Under the pieces are notes generated by a model. That model had not been told where the DNA came from. It ran no database searches and saw only the letters and a list, made by a program, of their open reading frames with translations. The translations under genes were made by a program, and so were the position numbers. Shown here in pieces: positions 34,565-44,020 of a stretch of DNA of 64,000 bases. The stretch spans positions 1 through 64,000 of the forward strand of contig DATEDI010000026.1 in the NCBI GenBank assembly GCA_035281745.1, given 5' to 3'. Source of the DNA: 66-474 sp035281745 (GTDB lineage: Bacteria; Pseudomonadota; Gammaproteobacteria; Xanthomonadales; Rhodanobacteraceae). Within the stretch, counting starts at the first letter, position 1. Every line of letters begins with the position of its first letter.

Positions 34565-37456
34565 TCAACGGAACTTGTAGGACACGCCGACTTCGTAGCG
34601 ACGGCCGTATTCCTCCCACGTCAGCACCTGACGCGGATCGTTGTTCTGGTAAGTGATGAAATGCTCGTTGGTCAGGTTGGAGCCCTGCAGCAGGAACGTC
34701 AGGCCCTTCAGGCGGCCATCCGGGATCGTGTAGCTGACTTGCGCGTCGTAGATGCTGCCGCCCTTGATCGTCTGCAGGATGCGCGTAGCGCTGATGCCCT
34801 GCACTTCGCCGAGGAAGCTGGTGCGATAACTGTCGCTGACACGCGCCTCGAAGCCGCCCTGCTGGAAGTAGATCGTGCCGTTGGCGACCCACTTCGACAG
34901 GCCCGGCACCGTGATCGCGGTCGGGTTGCCGGCGTACACGACCGAACTCTTGGTGTAGTCGCCTGTCAAGATCACGCCAAAACCATCCAGCACCGGCACC
35001 GAGGTGAAGGCCTTGAACGGCAGGTTGATCGTGCCTTGCAGGCCCTTCACGTTACCCTTGCCGTCATTGGTCGGCCCCGAAACGATACCGTAGGTGGTGC
35101 CGAGCTGCTGCTTTTGCGCAGGCGACAGGAACGCATCGACGAACGGCGCGAAGTCGTGCAGGAACGCCGCGCTCGGATTGATGAAATCCGTCAGCTTCAG
35201 GTAATACGTGGACAACGCCATGTAGCCCTGGTTCTGGGCGAAGTAATGCTCGAGGCTGACATTGAAGTTGTCGGCCATCGTCGGCAGCAATTCCGGGTTG
35301 CCGCCATTCGCGCTGAAGTACGACGTGTTCGGGTCGGTCGAGCTCAGATGCGTGACGTTGCCGCTGATCGCGAGGCTCGCGCTCATCTGGTCCATGCGCG
35401 GACGCGCCAGCACGCGCGCCACGCCGAAGCGCAGGTCGGTACTGTCGGTAAAGCCGAAGACCAGGTTGGCGCTGGGCAGCCAGCGGGTATACGTGGTGCC
35501 GCCCGAAACCGGCACCAGCGTCACCACCGAGGAACCGGTCGTGCTGGTGCCCGCGGCCACGCGCTGGCCGTTGGAGGTTTCATTGGTATGCGCCACCTGC
35601 ACGCCAATGTTGCCGCGCACCGGCACGTTGCCGAGCGAGGTATCGAGACCGAACTGCACGAACGGCGTGGTGTCGAGCTCGCGCACCTTCCAGTTCGGCG
35701 GCACGCCGATCGACGACAGCGCGGTCGGGAACAGGTCGTAGGTGCCATTGGAGAGGAAATCCAGCGGGTTGTAGATCACCTGCTGGCCGATGCCCATCCA
35801 GCCGAGCGGCGAGCCGATGCCGTAGCTGGGAATCGCGGCGGTCTGCGCACCGTTCGGCAGGACGATGAAGTCCTGGTCGATGTCGTAGGTCTTGTTGCGG
35901 GTGGCGCGATCGACGCCGAACTTCATGTTCGAGAACGGCCCGCTCATGAAATCGTATTCGACGCTCAGGCGCAGCCGCGCAAGATAGTCATTGGTATGTG
36001 GCGCATTGATGAAGCCCGCTTGCACCACCGGCGGATTGTTGCCGCTCCCCCAACCCTGTGGATCGGTCAGCAATAGACCCTGGGTGTAGTCCTGCGCGGT
36101 ATTGACGTACAACAAGCCGTTGGAAAGTTCGCTGAAATCGATGGTGTCCAGCGGGCCGGTCTTGTTGTAGCCGGTGCCGGTGTAGCTCTCCAGCTGGATG
36201 TCGCTGCGGTCGGCGCGCGAGTAACTGGCGTCCAGTTCGGCGGACCAGCCTTCGCTGAAGCGGAACTTGTTGTTCCAGCCGATGTTCCAGACCTTGGCGC
36301 GGGTCTTGTTGTAATCGTTGCGGACCACCGCGGCCACGCCGTCGTAGGTGCCGCTCTGATCGAAACCGTTCTGCGCGTTGGCAGATGCCAACGTCGCACC
36401 GCCCCACAGCAGCGGCAACTCCATGCCCTTGGCCTGCTGCGTCTCGCGAAAGTTGTCCCAGGTGAGATCCAACGTGCTGGTGAAGTTGTCGCTCGGCTTG
36501 TACTGCAAGGTCGCGAGCAGGCCCAACCGATTCAACTGGTCCGAGATGCCGTAGTTCTTGGAACCGCCCACCACCAGATTGCCGTTCGAGTCGGTGGGGT
36601 AGCCCCACGGCGCCTGATGTTCGATCTGCGCCGGATTGGATTCCATGTCCACGCCCAGCGTGACGCCGAAGGTGTGGTCGGCGAACTGGTTGACGTACAC
36701 GCCGTTCACCGAATAGCCGTGGTCGCTGACGCCTTCGCCGGGCGAAAGCGTATTGAGGCTGTTCCACACATAGTGCGCGTTGACCGCCGCGACTTCATGG
36801 CTCTGTTCCAGCGGCCGGATCGTCCGCATGTCCACGGTGCCCGACAGACCCTGTCCGATCAGGCTGGCGCTGGGCGACATGTACACCACCACCGAGTTGA
36901 ACCAGCTCGACGGGTACTGGTCGTACTGCACGTCGCGGTTGTTGGAGGTGCTGACCTGCTCGCGGCCGTTGACGAGCGCGGTCGAGAAATCGGGGCCGAG
37001 GCCGTGGATAGTGAGCACCTGCGGACGCCCGCTGAGCGTTTGCACCGCAAGACCGGGCAGGCGGCCCAGCGCGTCGGCGATGCTGGTGCCCGGCAGCTTG
37101 CCGATCTGTTCGGCGGAAACCGCTTCGACGATTTCGTCGGAGTTGCGCTTGATCGCGGTGGCGTTCTGCAGGCTGCCGGCGTAGCCGTGGACGTTGATGG
37201 CCTGCAACTGCGCCGGCTGCTTCTTCTGCTTCTTTCGCTTGTTCGCGTCCGTCCGGTTCTGATCAACCGTGTTCTGGTCAGCCGTGTTCTGGTCGGCCGA
37301 ATCCTGATCGGTCGCGACCGGCTGCGTCTGCGGTTGCGCCTGATCCTGCGCACCGGTGGAGGGTGCGCCGGCGGCGAAGGCGATGTTGGCGCAGGTCGCG
37401 AGGCCGATGCCCGCGGAGAGCAGCGCCAGCGTCAGCATGTTGCGTTTCGGTTGCAT
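34565..37456 (-). CDS. TonB-dependent outer-membrane receptor
   Basis: The receptor (963 residues) should take up oligosaccharide across the outer membrane with energy from TonB. A signal peptide (1-29) is followed by a Gln/Asp/Asn-rich linker with tandem (A/V)DQNT pentapeptides (54-70), a basic patch (KRKKQKKQ), the plug domain (about 95-230, SAEQIGKLPGTSIADALGRLPG) and a large beta barrel (about 260-963). It is a fit for the CAzyme-linked receptors of Xanthomonadales. GGGGAC lies six bases before the ATG. It is divergent from the alpha-glucosidase gene; the 420-bp region between holds two GAATACGTATTC-type sites. Confidence 0.93.
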   Translation of the reverse strand: MQPKRNMLTLALLSAGIGLATCANIAFAAGAPSTGAQDQAQPQTQPVATDQDSADQNTADQNTVDQNRTDANKRKKQKKQPAQLQAINVHGYAGSLQNATAIKRNSDEIVEAVSAEQIGKLPGTSIADALGRLPGLAVQTLSGRPQVLTIHGLGPDFSTALVNGREQVSTSNNRDVQYDQYPSSWFNSVVVYMSPSASLIGQGLSGTVDMRTIRPLEQSHEVAAVNAHYVWNSLNTLSPGEGVSDHGYSVNGVYVNQFADHTFGVTLGVDMESNPAQIEHQAPWGYPTDSNGNLVVGGSKNYGISDQLNRLGLLATLQYKPSDNFTSTLDLTWDNFRETQQAKGMELPLLWGGATLASANAQNGFDQSGTYDGVAAVVRNDYNKTRAKVWNIGWNNKFRFSEGWSAELDASYSRADRSDIQLESYTGTGYNKTGPLDTIDFSELSNGLLYVNTAQDYTQGLLLTDPQGWGSGNNPPVVQAGFINAPHTNDYLARLRLSVEYDFMSGPFSNMKFGVDRATRNKTYDIDQDFIVLPNGAQTAAIPSYGIGSPLGWMGIGQQVIYNPLDFLSNGTYDLFPTALSSIGVPPNWKVRELDTTPFVQFGLDTSLGNVPVRGNIGVQVAHTNETSNGQRVAAGTSTTGSSVVTLVPVSGGTTYTRWLPSANLVFGFTDSTDLRFGVARVLARPRMDQMSASLAISGNVTHLSSTDPNTSYFSANGGNPELLPTMADNFNVSLEHYFAQNQGYMALSTYYLKLTDFINPSAAFLHDFAPFVDAFLSPAQKQQLGTTYGIVSGPTNDGKGNVKGLQGTINLPFKAFTSVPVLDGFGVILTGDYTKSSVVYAGNPTAITVPGLSKWVANGTIYFQQGGFEARVSDSYRTSFLGEVQGISATRILQTIKGGSIYDAQVSYTIPDGRLKGLTFLLQGSNLTNEHFITYQNNDPRQVLTWEEYGRRYEVGVSYKFR

Positions 37457-37581
37457 GGTGTCGTCCCCAGTGATGATCGTCGTTGTGCGTGCCGCGGGCT
37501 GCGCCGCGCGTGCGGACTCGCGCACGGGGCGCGGGGTCGTGCTTGCATGGTAGGGGCCGGGTTTCGCCGCGGACTGCTGGC

Positions 37582-37593
37582 GAATACGTATTC
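37582..37593. promoter_or_regulatory. Operator-like palindrome upstream of the TonB receptor
   Basis: GAATACGTATTC is a perfect 12-bp palindrome with central CG, 125 bp before the receptor start. A near-copy lies 190 bp away. The form fits a LacI-family site. Confidence 0.6.
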
Positions 37594-37772
37594 ATGGCGC
37601 GATACAGGCGCGTATATTGCGCTGCAACACGGCGACGTATCCGACATTTCCGTCGCGACTGCTTCGCGCGAAACCGTAATGTGTGCAAGGCTCGTCGCAC
37701 GCATGGCCTGTGCGTCGCACCGCTGGCGCTGGCGCATCGCGTCACCGGGCATGACGCATCTGCAACATCCAT

Positions 37773-37784
37773 GAATACGTATGC
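37773..37784. promoter_or_regulatory. Second operator-like site upstream of the alpha-glucosidase
   Basis: GAATACGTATGC matches the site at 37582 in 11 of 12 positions. It is 92 bp before the alpha-glucosidase start. Two sites in one divergent region would allow looping or control of both directions. Confidence 0.55.
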
Positions 37785-37876
37785 GCGCGCGGGCCGGGAT
37801 TCCATTGCCTGCCGCTAAGCTGGACGCCGTTTTCAGCGCCGCGGAATCCCGCGTGCGCATGTCATGGGGCGTCTCG

Positions 37877-39511
37877 ATGACCGATGTGCAATGGTGGCGC
37901 GGCGCCGTCATCTACCAGATTTACCCACGCAGCTTTCTCGACACCGACGGCGACGGCGTGGGCGACCTGCCCGGCATCATCGAACGGCTCGATTACGTGG
38001 CGTCGCTGGGCGTCGACGCAGTGTGGATCGCGCCGTTCTTCAAATCGCCGATGGCCGATTTCGGTTACGACATCGCCGACTATCGCGCGGTCGATCCGCT
38101 GTTCGGCACGCTGGATGATTTCGACCGGCTGCTGGCGAAGGCGCACGCGCTGGGCCTGAAGGTGATGATCGACCAGGTGCTCAGCCACACCTCGGCCACG
38201 CACGCGTGGTTTCGCGAAAGCCGGCAGAGCCGCGACAATCCGAAGGCGGATTGGTACGTGTGGGCCGACCCGCGCGAAGACGGCACCGCGCCGAACAACT
38301 GGTTGTCGATCTTCGGCGGTCCCGCATGGAAGTGGGAGCCGCGCCGCCAGCAGTACTACCTGCACAACTTCCTGACCGAACAGCCGGACCTCAATTTCCA
38401 CCATCCGGAGGTGCGCGCGGCGATGCTGGACAACCTGCGCTTCTGGCTCGACCGCGGCGTTGACGGTTTCCGGCTGGACTCGATCAACTTCTGTTTCCAC
38501 GACGCGCAATTGCGCGACAACCCGCCCAAGCCAAAGGATCGCCGCACAGGGCGCGGGTTCAGCGCCGACAATCCCTACGCTTACCAGTACCACTACTTCA
38601 ACAACACGCGACCGGAAAACCTCGCGTTCCTCGACGAATTGCGAGCGTTGCTCGACCGTTACCCGGGCGCGACCACGCTCGGCGAAATCGCGTCGGAAGA
38701 TTCGCTGGCGACGATGGCCGAATACACGGACGGACACCGCCTGCACATGGCCTACAGTTTCGAACTGCTCACCGATGATTTCAGCGCCACCTACATCCGC
38801 GACACGGTGCGCACCCAGGAATCGAAGATGACGGAAGGCTGGCCGTGCTGGGCGATTTCCAACCACGACGTGGAACGCGTGCTCAGCCGCTGGGGCGGCG
38901 GTCGCGCGTCTGCGGCGCTGGCCAGCCAACTCACCGCGATGGTGTGTTCGCTGCGCGGTTCGGTGTGCGTGTACCAGGGCGAGGAACTTGGGCTCACCGA
39001 GGCCGAGGTGCCGTTCGAGGCCTTGCGCGATCCGTACGGCATTGCGTTCTGGCCGCAGTTCAAGGGGCGCGACGGCTGCCGCACGCCGATGCCGTGGACC
39101 GCGAACGCGCACGGCGGTTTCACCCGCGGCGCGCCGTGGTTGCCGGTGCCGCAGGAACACCTTGCGCTGGCGGTGTCGCGGCAGGAATCCGACGATGCTT
39201 CGACGCTCAAGGGCTTTCGTGCCTTCATGCACTGGCGACATGCCCATCCGGCGCTCCGCACCGGCACGATCCGCTTTCTGGACACGCCGGAACCGGTGCT
39301 GGCATTCGTCCGCGAAGCGCCCGGCGAAACCCTGTTGGTCGCCTTCAATCTTTCGGATGCGGCGACCGTCGTGGCGCTGCCTTGCATCCGCGGCGTGCAG
39401 CTCCTGCACGGACACGGCTTGCGCGAAGGCACGCTGGATGGCGGGCACCTGCACCTGCCGGCCTGCGGCGCAATCTTCGCCTCACTCGCCGAAGGGGACA
39501 CACCGGGTTGA
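37877..39511 (+). CDS. Cytosolic alpha-glucosidase (GH13_23, XgtA-like)
   Basis: This 544-residue enzyme closely resembles the Xanthomonas alpha-glucosidase XgtA, which hydrolyses maltose-type sugars and can transfer glucose. The N-terminus WWRGAVIYQIYPRSF and the triad Asp 201 (GFRLDSINF), Glu 270 (TLGEIASED) and Asp 331 (SNHDVERV) are intact. There is no signal peptide, so it acts in the cytoplasm on imported sugar. I start it at the ATG at 37877 with GGGG seven bases upstream; an ATG six codons earlier is possible. It heads a unit with lacI-type and glucokinase genes. Confidence 0.93.
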   Translation: MTDVQWWRGAVIYQIYPRSFLDTDGDGVGDLPGIIERLDYVASLGVDAVWIAPFFKSPMADFGYDIADYRAVDPLFGTLDDFDRLLAKAHALGLKVMIDQVLSHTSATHAWFRESRQSRDNPKADWYVWADPREDGTAPNNWLSIFGGPAWKWEPRRQQYYLHNFLTEQPDLNFHHPEVRAAMLDNLRFWLDRGVDGFRLDSINFCFHDAQLRDNPPKPKDRRTGRGFSADNPYAYQYHYFNNTRPENLAFLDELRALLDRYPGATTLGEIASEDSLATMAEYTDGHRLHMAYSFELLTDDFSATYIRDTVRTQESKMTEGWPCWAISNHDVERVLSRWGGGRASAALASQLTAMVCSLRGSVCVYQGEELGLTEAEVPFEALRDPYGIAFWPQFKGRDGCRTPMPWTANAHGGFTRGAPWLPVPQEHLALAVSRQESDDASTLKGFRAFMHWRHAHPALRTGTIRFLDTPEPVLAFVREAPGETLLVAFNLSDAATVVALPCIRGVQLLHGHGLREGTLDGGHLHLPACGAIFASLAEGDTPG

Positions 39512-39597
39512 GCGGGTCCGCCCGGCAGCATCGAGCGAATTTGGCTAGCATCGGGAGTCGCGACCGTACGATCAAGGCTCCCGAAGGCCGTTCCCGC

Positions 39598-40662
39598 GTG
39601 CACAGCAAGAAGCGCATCACGTCGTTCGACATCGCCGAAAAGGCCGGGGTTTCCCAGGCCACGGTGTCGCGCGCGCTGCGCGGCGATCCTTCGGTGAGCG
39701 AGGACACCCGCCGGCGCGTGGAAGCGGCGGCGGCGACGCTCAACTACACCGTGGACAAGAGCGCGTCGAGCCTGCGTGGCAGGCTCACGGGCACGCTCGC
39801 GCTGCTGTTCTTCGAAGACCCGACGCCCGACGACTCGCACATCAATCCGTTCTTCCTGTCGATGCTGGGTTCGATCACGCGCGCCTGTGCGCGGCATGGC
39901 TACGACCTGCTGATCTCGTTCCAGGAACTCGCGCGCGACTGGCACGCCGATTTCGCCGAAAGCAAGAAGGCCGACGGCATCATCCTGCTCGGCTACGGCG
40001 ATTACCTGACCCACACCAGCCGACTGGAAAAACTGCGCGCGCGCGGCACCAAACTGGTGAGCTGGGGCGCGGTGATGCCCGACCAGCCCTGCGTCACGAT
40101 CGGCTGCGACAACTTCAGCGGCGGCCGCAGCGTCACCGAACACCTGCTCGACCAGGGCTGTCGCCGCATCGCGTTCATCGGCGATGCCTCGCGACACTTT
40201 CCGGAATTCCAGGAACGCTATCGCGGGCACCTGCAAGCGCTGCGCACGCGCGGCATCGTTCCCGACGACGCGCTGCAGGTGGATGCAGAGAGTTCGCAGC
40301 AGGAAGGACGCCGGGCGGTCGAAGCCCTGCTCGCGCGCGGCGAAGCGCTCGACGCCATTTTTGCCGCCAGCGACCTGATCGCGATCGGCGCCATCGGCGC
40401 GCTGTCGGCGCATGGCATCAGCGTGCCGTTCGAGGTTGCCGTGGCGGGCTTTGACGACATCCCGATGGCCAGCTTCGTCAACCCGCCGCTCACGACCGTC
40501 TTGCAGGATACCCGTCGCGCCGGTGAAATGCTGGTGGACAGCCTGCTGCGATTGATCCACGACGAACACGTCGAAAGCAGGATGCTGCCGATGAAATTGA
40601 TGGTGCGGCGTTCCAGCCTGTGGCAGGACGTCGCCCACTCCGAACCCACGCGCGAGGATTGA
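39598..40662 (+). CDS. LacI-family transcriptional regulator
   Basis: The 354-residue protein has an N-terminal helix-turn-helix (about 7-30, DIAEKAGVSQATVSRAL) with the LacI hinge, and a sugar-binding core (about 62-335). It starts with GTG; the ribosome binding site is weak. It lies between alpha-glucosidase and glucokinase genes, so it probably senses an alpha-glucoside or glucose derivative. Candidate sites are the palindromes at 28714, 37582 and 37773; the two site types differ in sequence, so one of them may belong to another regulator. Confidence 0.92.
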   Translation: MHSKKRITSFDIAEKAGVSQATVSRALRGDPSVSEDTRRRVEAAAATLNYTVDKSASSLRGRLTGTLALLFFEDPTPDDSHINPFFLSMLGSITRACARHGYDLLISFQELARDWHADFAESKKADGIILLGYGDYLTHTSRLEKLRARGTKLVSWGAVMPDQPCVTIGCDNFSGGRSVTEHLLDQGCRRIAFIGDASRHFPEFQERYRGHLQALRTRGIVPDDALQVDAESSQQEGRRAVEALLARGEALDAIFAASDLIAIGAIGALSAHGISVPFEVAVAGFDDIPMASFVNPPLTTVLQDTRRAGEMLVDSLLRLIHDEHVESRMLPMKLMVRRSSLWQDVAHSEPTRED

Positions 40663-40668
40663 AGGAAG

Positions 40669-41652
40669 ATGCACGAGCTTGCACTGATCGGCGACATCGG
40701 CGGCACCAACGCGCGTTTCGCGCTCACCGACCTGACCGCCGAGGCGCCGCAGATCCTGAAGGAACAGACGCTCACCGACGCCGGCTTCCACAGCCTGCGC
40801 GACGCTGCGCGGCACTATCTCGAAGCGACCCATGTCGAACCCGTGCGCGCGGCGCTGGCGGTCGCCTCGCCAATCGAAGGCGACGACATCACCCTGACCA
40901 ATCGCGACTGGTCGTTCAATCGCGGCACGCTGCAAGACGCGCTCGGTCTCGACGACCTGCAACTCATCAACGACTTCGCGGCCATCGCCTGGGCGGCGCC
41001 GCACCTCGCCACCAGCGACCTGATCGCGATCCACGGCCCGCTCATCACGCCGCCGCTCGGCCCGGTGACCCTGATCGGCGCCGGCACCGGACTCGGCGTC
41101 GCGTTGCTGACGGGTTCGGCCGCGCAAGGCTGGCACGCAGTACCCACCGAGGGCGGCCACGCCAGTTTTGCGCCCACCGATGGCGAGGAACACAAGATCG
41201 CCGCCTGGCTTCGCGTGCGCCACGGGCGCGTTTCGACCGAGCGCTTGCTGAGCGGGCACGGCTTGTCGAACATCGACGCCTGCCTGCGCGGGGTCGCGCC
41301 CGTGCCCGCGCCCGCCATCCAGACCGGTTCGCGGCATTCCAAGGAGGTGGTCGATGCGGCGCTGGCGGGCGAGGCCGATGCCGTGCACGCGTTGCGGCGC
41401 TTCTGCCGGATCTACGGCGCGGTCGCGGGCGACGCCGCGCTGCTGCACGGCGCCAATACCGTGATGATCGCGGGCGGCGTGGTGCTGCACTTCCTCGATT
41501 TCTTTCGCGCCAGCGAATTCATGGAAGCCTTCACCGCCAAGGGCCGCCATGCCGATTACATGCGGCGCATGGCGGTGCAGGTGATCACGCATCCGAACCC
41601 CGGCCTGCTCGGCGCCGCGGTCGCGGCACGCCAGGGCAAAATCGGCGTCTGA
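40669..41652 (+). CDS. glk: Glucokinase
   Basis: Glucokinase (327 residues) phosphorylates glucose with ATP. The phosphate motif GDIGGTNARFAL is at 9-20, the glucose-binding LINDFAAIAWA is near 99-109, and GAGTGLGVALL near 136-146. The family is ROK-independent, E. coli Glk type. AAGGAAG is directly before the ATG and only six bases separate it from the lacI-type stop codon, so it is cotranscribed. It completes the pathway from imported alpha-glucoside to glucose 6-phosphate. Confidence 0.95.
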   Translation: MHELALIGDIGGTNARFALTDLTAEAPQILKEQTLTDAGFHSLRDAARHYLEATHVEPVRAALAVASPIEGDDITLTNRDWSFNRGTLQDALGLDDLQLINDFAAIAWAAPHLATSDLIAIHGPLITPPLGPVTLIGAGTGLGVALLTGSAAQGWHAVPTEGGHASFAPTDGEEHKIAAWLRVRHGRVSTERLLSGHGLSNIDACLRGVAPVPAPAIQTGSRHSKEVVDAALAGEADAVHALRRFCRIYGAVAGDAALLHGANTVMIAGGVVLHFLDFFRASEFMEAFTAKGRHADYMRRMAVQVITHPNPGLLGAAVAARQGKIGV

Positions 41653-41845
41653 CGGAACCTTCGGCGACGCGTCCGGCGATCAAGCAAGCGCGGACGCGCG
41701 TGGCGTGGTGTTCTCGAACCCCAGTGCGATCCGGCGCGGCACCGCGGTGGCGCTGAACGCGAACGCGCGACAAGTGTTGCCGCGCGCGCGCCGCACATTC
41801 ATGATGGTGGAACTGACCGCGTGTTGAAGGACCAACCTCGCGACC

Positions 41846-43090
41846 ATGCATCCCGCGGAACTCCTGGCGTTCGCCGGCTTCGGTGCCGTGATCCTGATCG
41901 TGGCGTGGTTGCCGTTGTGGCTGGAACGCCTGCCTCTGACCTTGCCGATGCTGGCGGTGGGCGCCGGGTTCGTCGCCTTCCTGTTCACGCCGGATCTCGC
42001 CGCACCGCAGGCGCATCCGCTGATCACGACGGTGTTGCTGGAAGTGGTGTTGATCGTCGCGGTGATGGGCGCCGGCTTGAGCATCGACCGGCGCTTCTCT
42101 TGGCGCGGCTGGACCAGCACGTGGCGGCTGCTGGGGATCGTGATGCCGCTGTCGATCGCGGCGCTGGCGGCGCTCGGCTGGGGCTTGCTGGGACTGCCGC
42201 TCGGGGTCGCCGTGTTGCTGGGCGCCATCCTGGCCCCCACCGATCCGGTGTTGGCGTCGTCGGTGCAAGTCGGGCCGCCCGGCATCGGCGAGGAAGGCGA
42301 AACGCGTTTCGCGCTCACCTCCGAAGCCGGCCTCAACGATGGACTGGCGCTGCCGTTCCTCGTGCTCGGCGCCAGCCTGATCGCGCACGGTTCGCGACCA
42401 GGGTGGTGGATCGCGCGCTGGGTGGCCGTCGACCTCGTGTGGGGCGTCGCGATCGCCGGCGCGATCGGATTCGCATGCGGCTGGTTGCTGGTCAAGGGCA
42501 ACGAGCTGCTGCCGGAACGCCTGCAGCTTACGCAATCCAGCGAAGGGCTGGCGTCGGTGGGGCTGGCGTTCCTGGTCTATGCGGCCGCCAGCGCGCTGCA
42601 CGGCTACGGATTCGTCGCGGTGTTCGCGGCCGCCGTCACCTTGCGCAAGTTCGGCAGCGCACTCGAATACGCGCGGCGCATCACCGCTTCCGCACGGCGG
42701 CTGGAACGCCTGCTGGCATTTCTGGTGTTCGGGCTGTTCGGCGGCGCGATCGCGAGCGGCGTGCTGGACGGCATCGGCTGGCGCGAAGCCGCCTTCGCGG
42801 TGCTGGCATTGCTGGTGGTGCGCCCGCTCGCGACGCTGCTGGGATTCGCCGGATCAAAACACCCTGTGCCGGTCCGACTGGCCCTCGGTTATTTCGGCAT
42901 CCGCGGACTCGGTTCGCTGTATTACATCAGCCGTGAGGTGGGCGCCAATCCGCACCACAACCCGCTTGGATTGTGGTCGGTGACCGCGCTGACCGTGCTG
43001 TTCTCGATCGCGCTGTACGGCGTCACCGCGCGACCCGTGCTGGGGGTGCTGGATCGGATCATGGGGCGCGACGAACGCGCGGAGCGCTGA
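41846..43090 (+). CDS. Cation/proton antiporter (CPA1 type)
   Basis: This 414-residue inner-membrane protein has about twelve helices and the sodium/hydrogen exchanger pattern: GAILAPTDPVLASSVQVG (ion-site Asp near 133) and LTSEAGLNDGLALPF (Glu and Asp near 155-160). It should exchange sodium or potassium for protons. It stands alone; the 193 bp before it show no clear promoter. It ends 17 bp from the convergent glutathione transferase gene. Confidence 0.92.
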   Translation: MHPAELLAFAGFGAVILIVAWLPLWLERLPLTLPMLAVGAGFVAFLFTPDLAAPQAHPLITTVLLEVVLIVAVMGAGLSIDRRFSWRGWTSTWRLLGIVMPLSIAALAALGWGLLGLPLGVAVLLGAILAPTDPVLASSVQVGPPGIGEEGETRFALTSEAGLNDGLALPFLVLGASLIAHGSRPGWWIARWVAVDLVWGVAIAGAIGFACGWLLVKGNELLPERLQLTQSSEGLASVGLAFLVYAAASALHGYGFVAVFAAAVTLRKFGSALEYARRITASARRLERLLAFLVFGLFGGAIASGVLDGIGWREAAFAVLALLVVRPLATLLGFAGSKHPVPVRLALGYFGIRGLGSLYYISREVGANPHHNPLGLWSVTALTVLFSIALYGVTARPVLGVLDRIMGRDERAER

Positions 43091-43107
43091 GGGCAGGCTG
43101 GCGGGAT

Positions 43108-43848
43108 TCACGAGGCGCGAACCTGCACCGGCCTGATCGGCCCGTCACCCATGCTGGTCGCGGTCAATCGGGCGCCCGCTTCGCGCAGGGCATCGCGTTG
43201 TCGGACAAGCGGGATGCGCAGCGAACATTCCTCGAAGCGCGCCAGCTTTCCGAAGGCCGGCAACGCCCAGGTGCGCGCAAGCAACGCTGCCGTGCGTGGC
43301 CAGCGCGCGGCATCGACCGCGTAGCGCACGAAAACCGCCGTCCGGAAATAACACGCGATGCCGATATCCGCGATGGAAGGACTACCGAAGATGAATCCGT
43401 CCACGGGCATCCTGCCCTCCAGATAGTCCAGCGCGGCGGGAATCTCCACCTCGCGTGCACGTCGCACGATCGCGTCATCCGGGTCGTCTCCGGTGGTGCG
43501 CTTCTTGATGGAAATTTCGTAGAACAGCCGCCAGATCAGTCCATCCGCCAACCGCGTGTCGGCGAATTCTTCCAGCCAGCGCGCACGAGCGCGATCGGCG
43601 ATGTCGCGTGGATAAAGTGCCGGCTCGGGAAACTTGTCCTCCAGGTACTGGCAGATTACCGAGGAGTCGTTGAGCACCAGCTCGCCGTCGACCAGCACCG
43701 GCACGCGCTTGAGCGGGCTCAGCTTCGCGAACGCTTCGTTGCCGACGAACGGCGCGATCGGATCGATCCGATAATCGATCCCTTTCATTTCGAGAAACAC
43801 CAACACCTTGCGCACGTAAGGCGAGATGTAGCTGCCGATCACGATCAT
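43108..43848 (-). CDS. Glutathione S-transferase family protein
   Basis: The 246-residue protein has an N-terminal thioredoxin-fold domain (1-78, SYISPYVRKVLVFLEMKG; the conserved cis-Pro and SSVICQYLE glutathione loop near 51-66) and a helical C-terminal domain (about 90-205). The Ser/Tyr near residue 7-10 may activate glutathione. The substrate cannot be told. I start it at the ATG at 43848; an in-frame GTG three codons earlier is possible. Confidence 0.88.
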   Translation of the reverse strand: MIVIGSYISPYVRKVLVFLEMKGIDYRIDPIAPFVGNEAFAKLSPLKRVPVLVDGELVLNDSSVICQYLEDKFPEPALYPRDIADRARARWLEEFADTRLADGLIWRLFYEISIKKRTTGDDPDDAIVRRAREVEIPAALDYLEGRMPVDGFIFGSPSIADIGIACYFRTAVFVRYAVDAARWPRTAALLARTWALPAFGKLARFEECSLRIPLVRQRDALREAGARLTATSMGDGPIRPVQVRAS

Positions 43849-44020
43849 GTCAGGCACCGCAGTGCTGCCCCGTTGGACACGTCAGATGCGCATCATACGT
43901 GCATCGCAAGCACGCCCGGGATCAACGGAACAGTAGTCATGTCCTTGGGGGTGCCGCCCGCTCGCCGCTCGCACCACACCTTGCCGTGGATTCGGGATTC
44001 CCGACGGGCCCGCAAGCAAA

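Noticed and set aside
38791..41592. A 933-codon open frame on the minus strand opposite the alpha-glucosidase, lacI and glk genes
   Set aside because: It crosses three genes with clear catalytic motifs and has only low-complexity Arg/Ala/Gly/Val/Asp-rich sequence.
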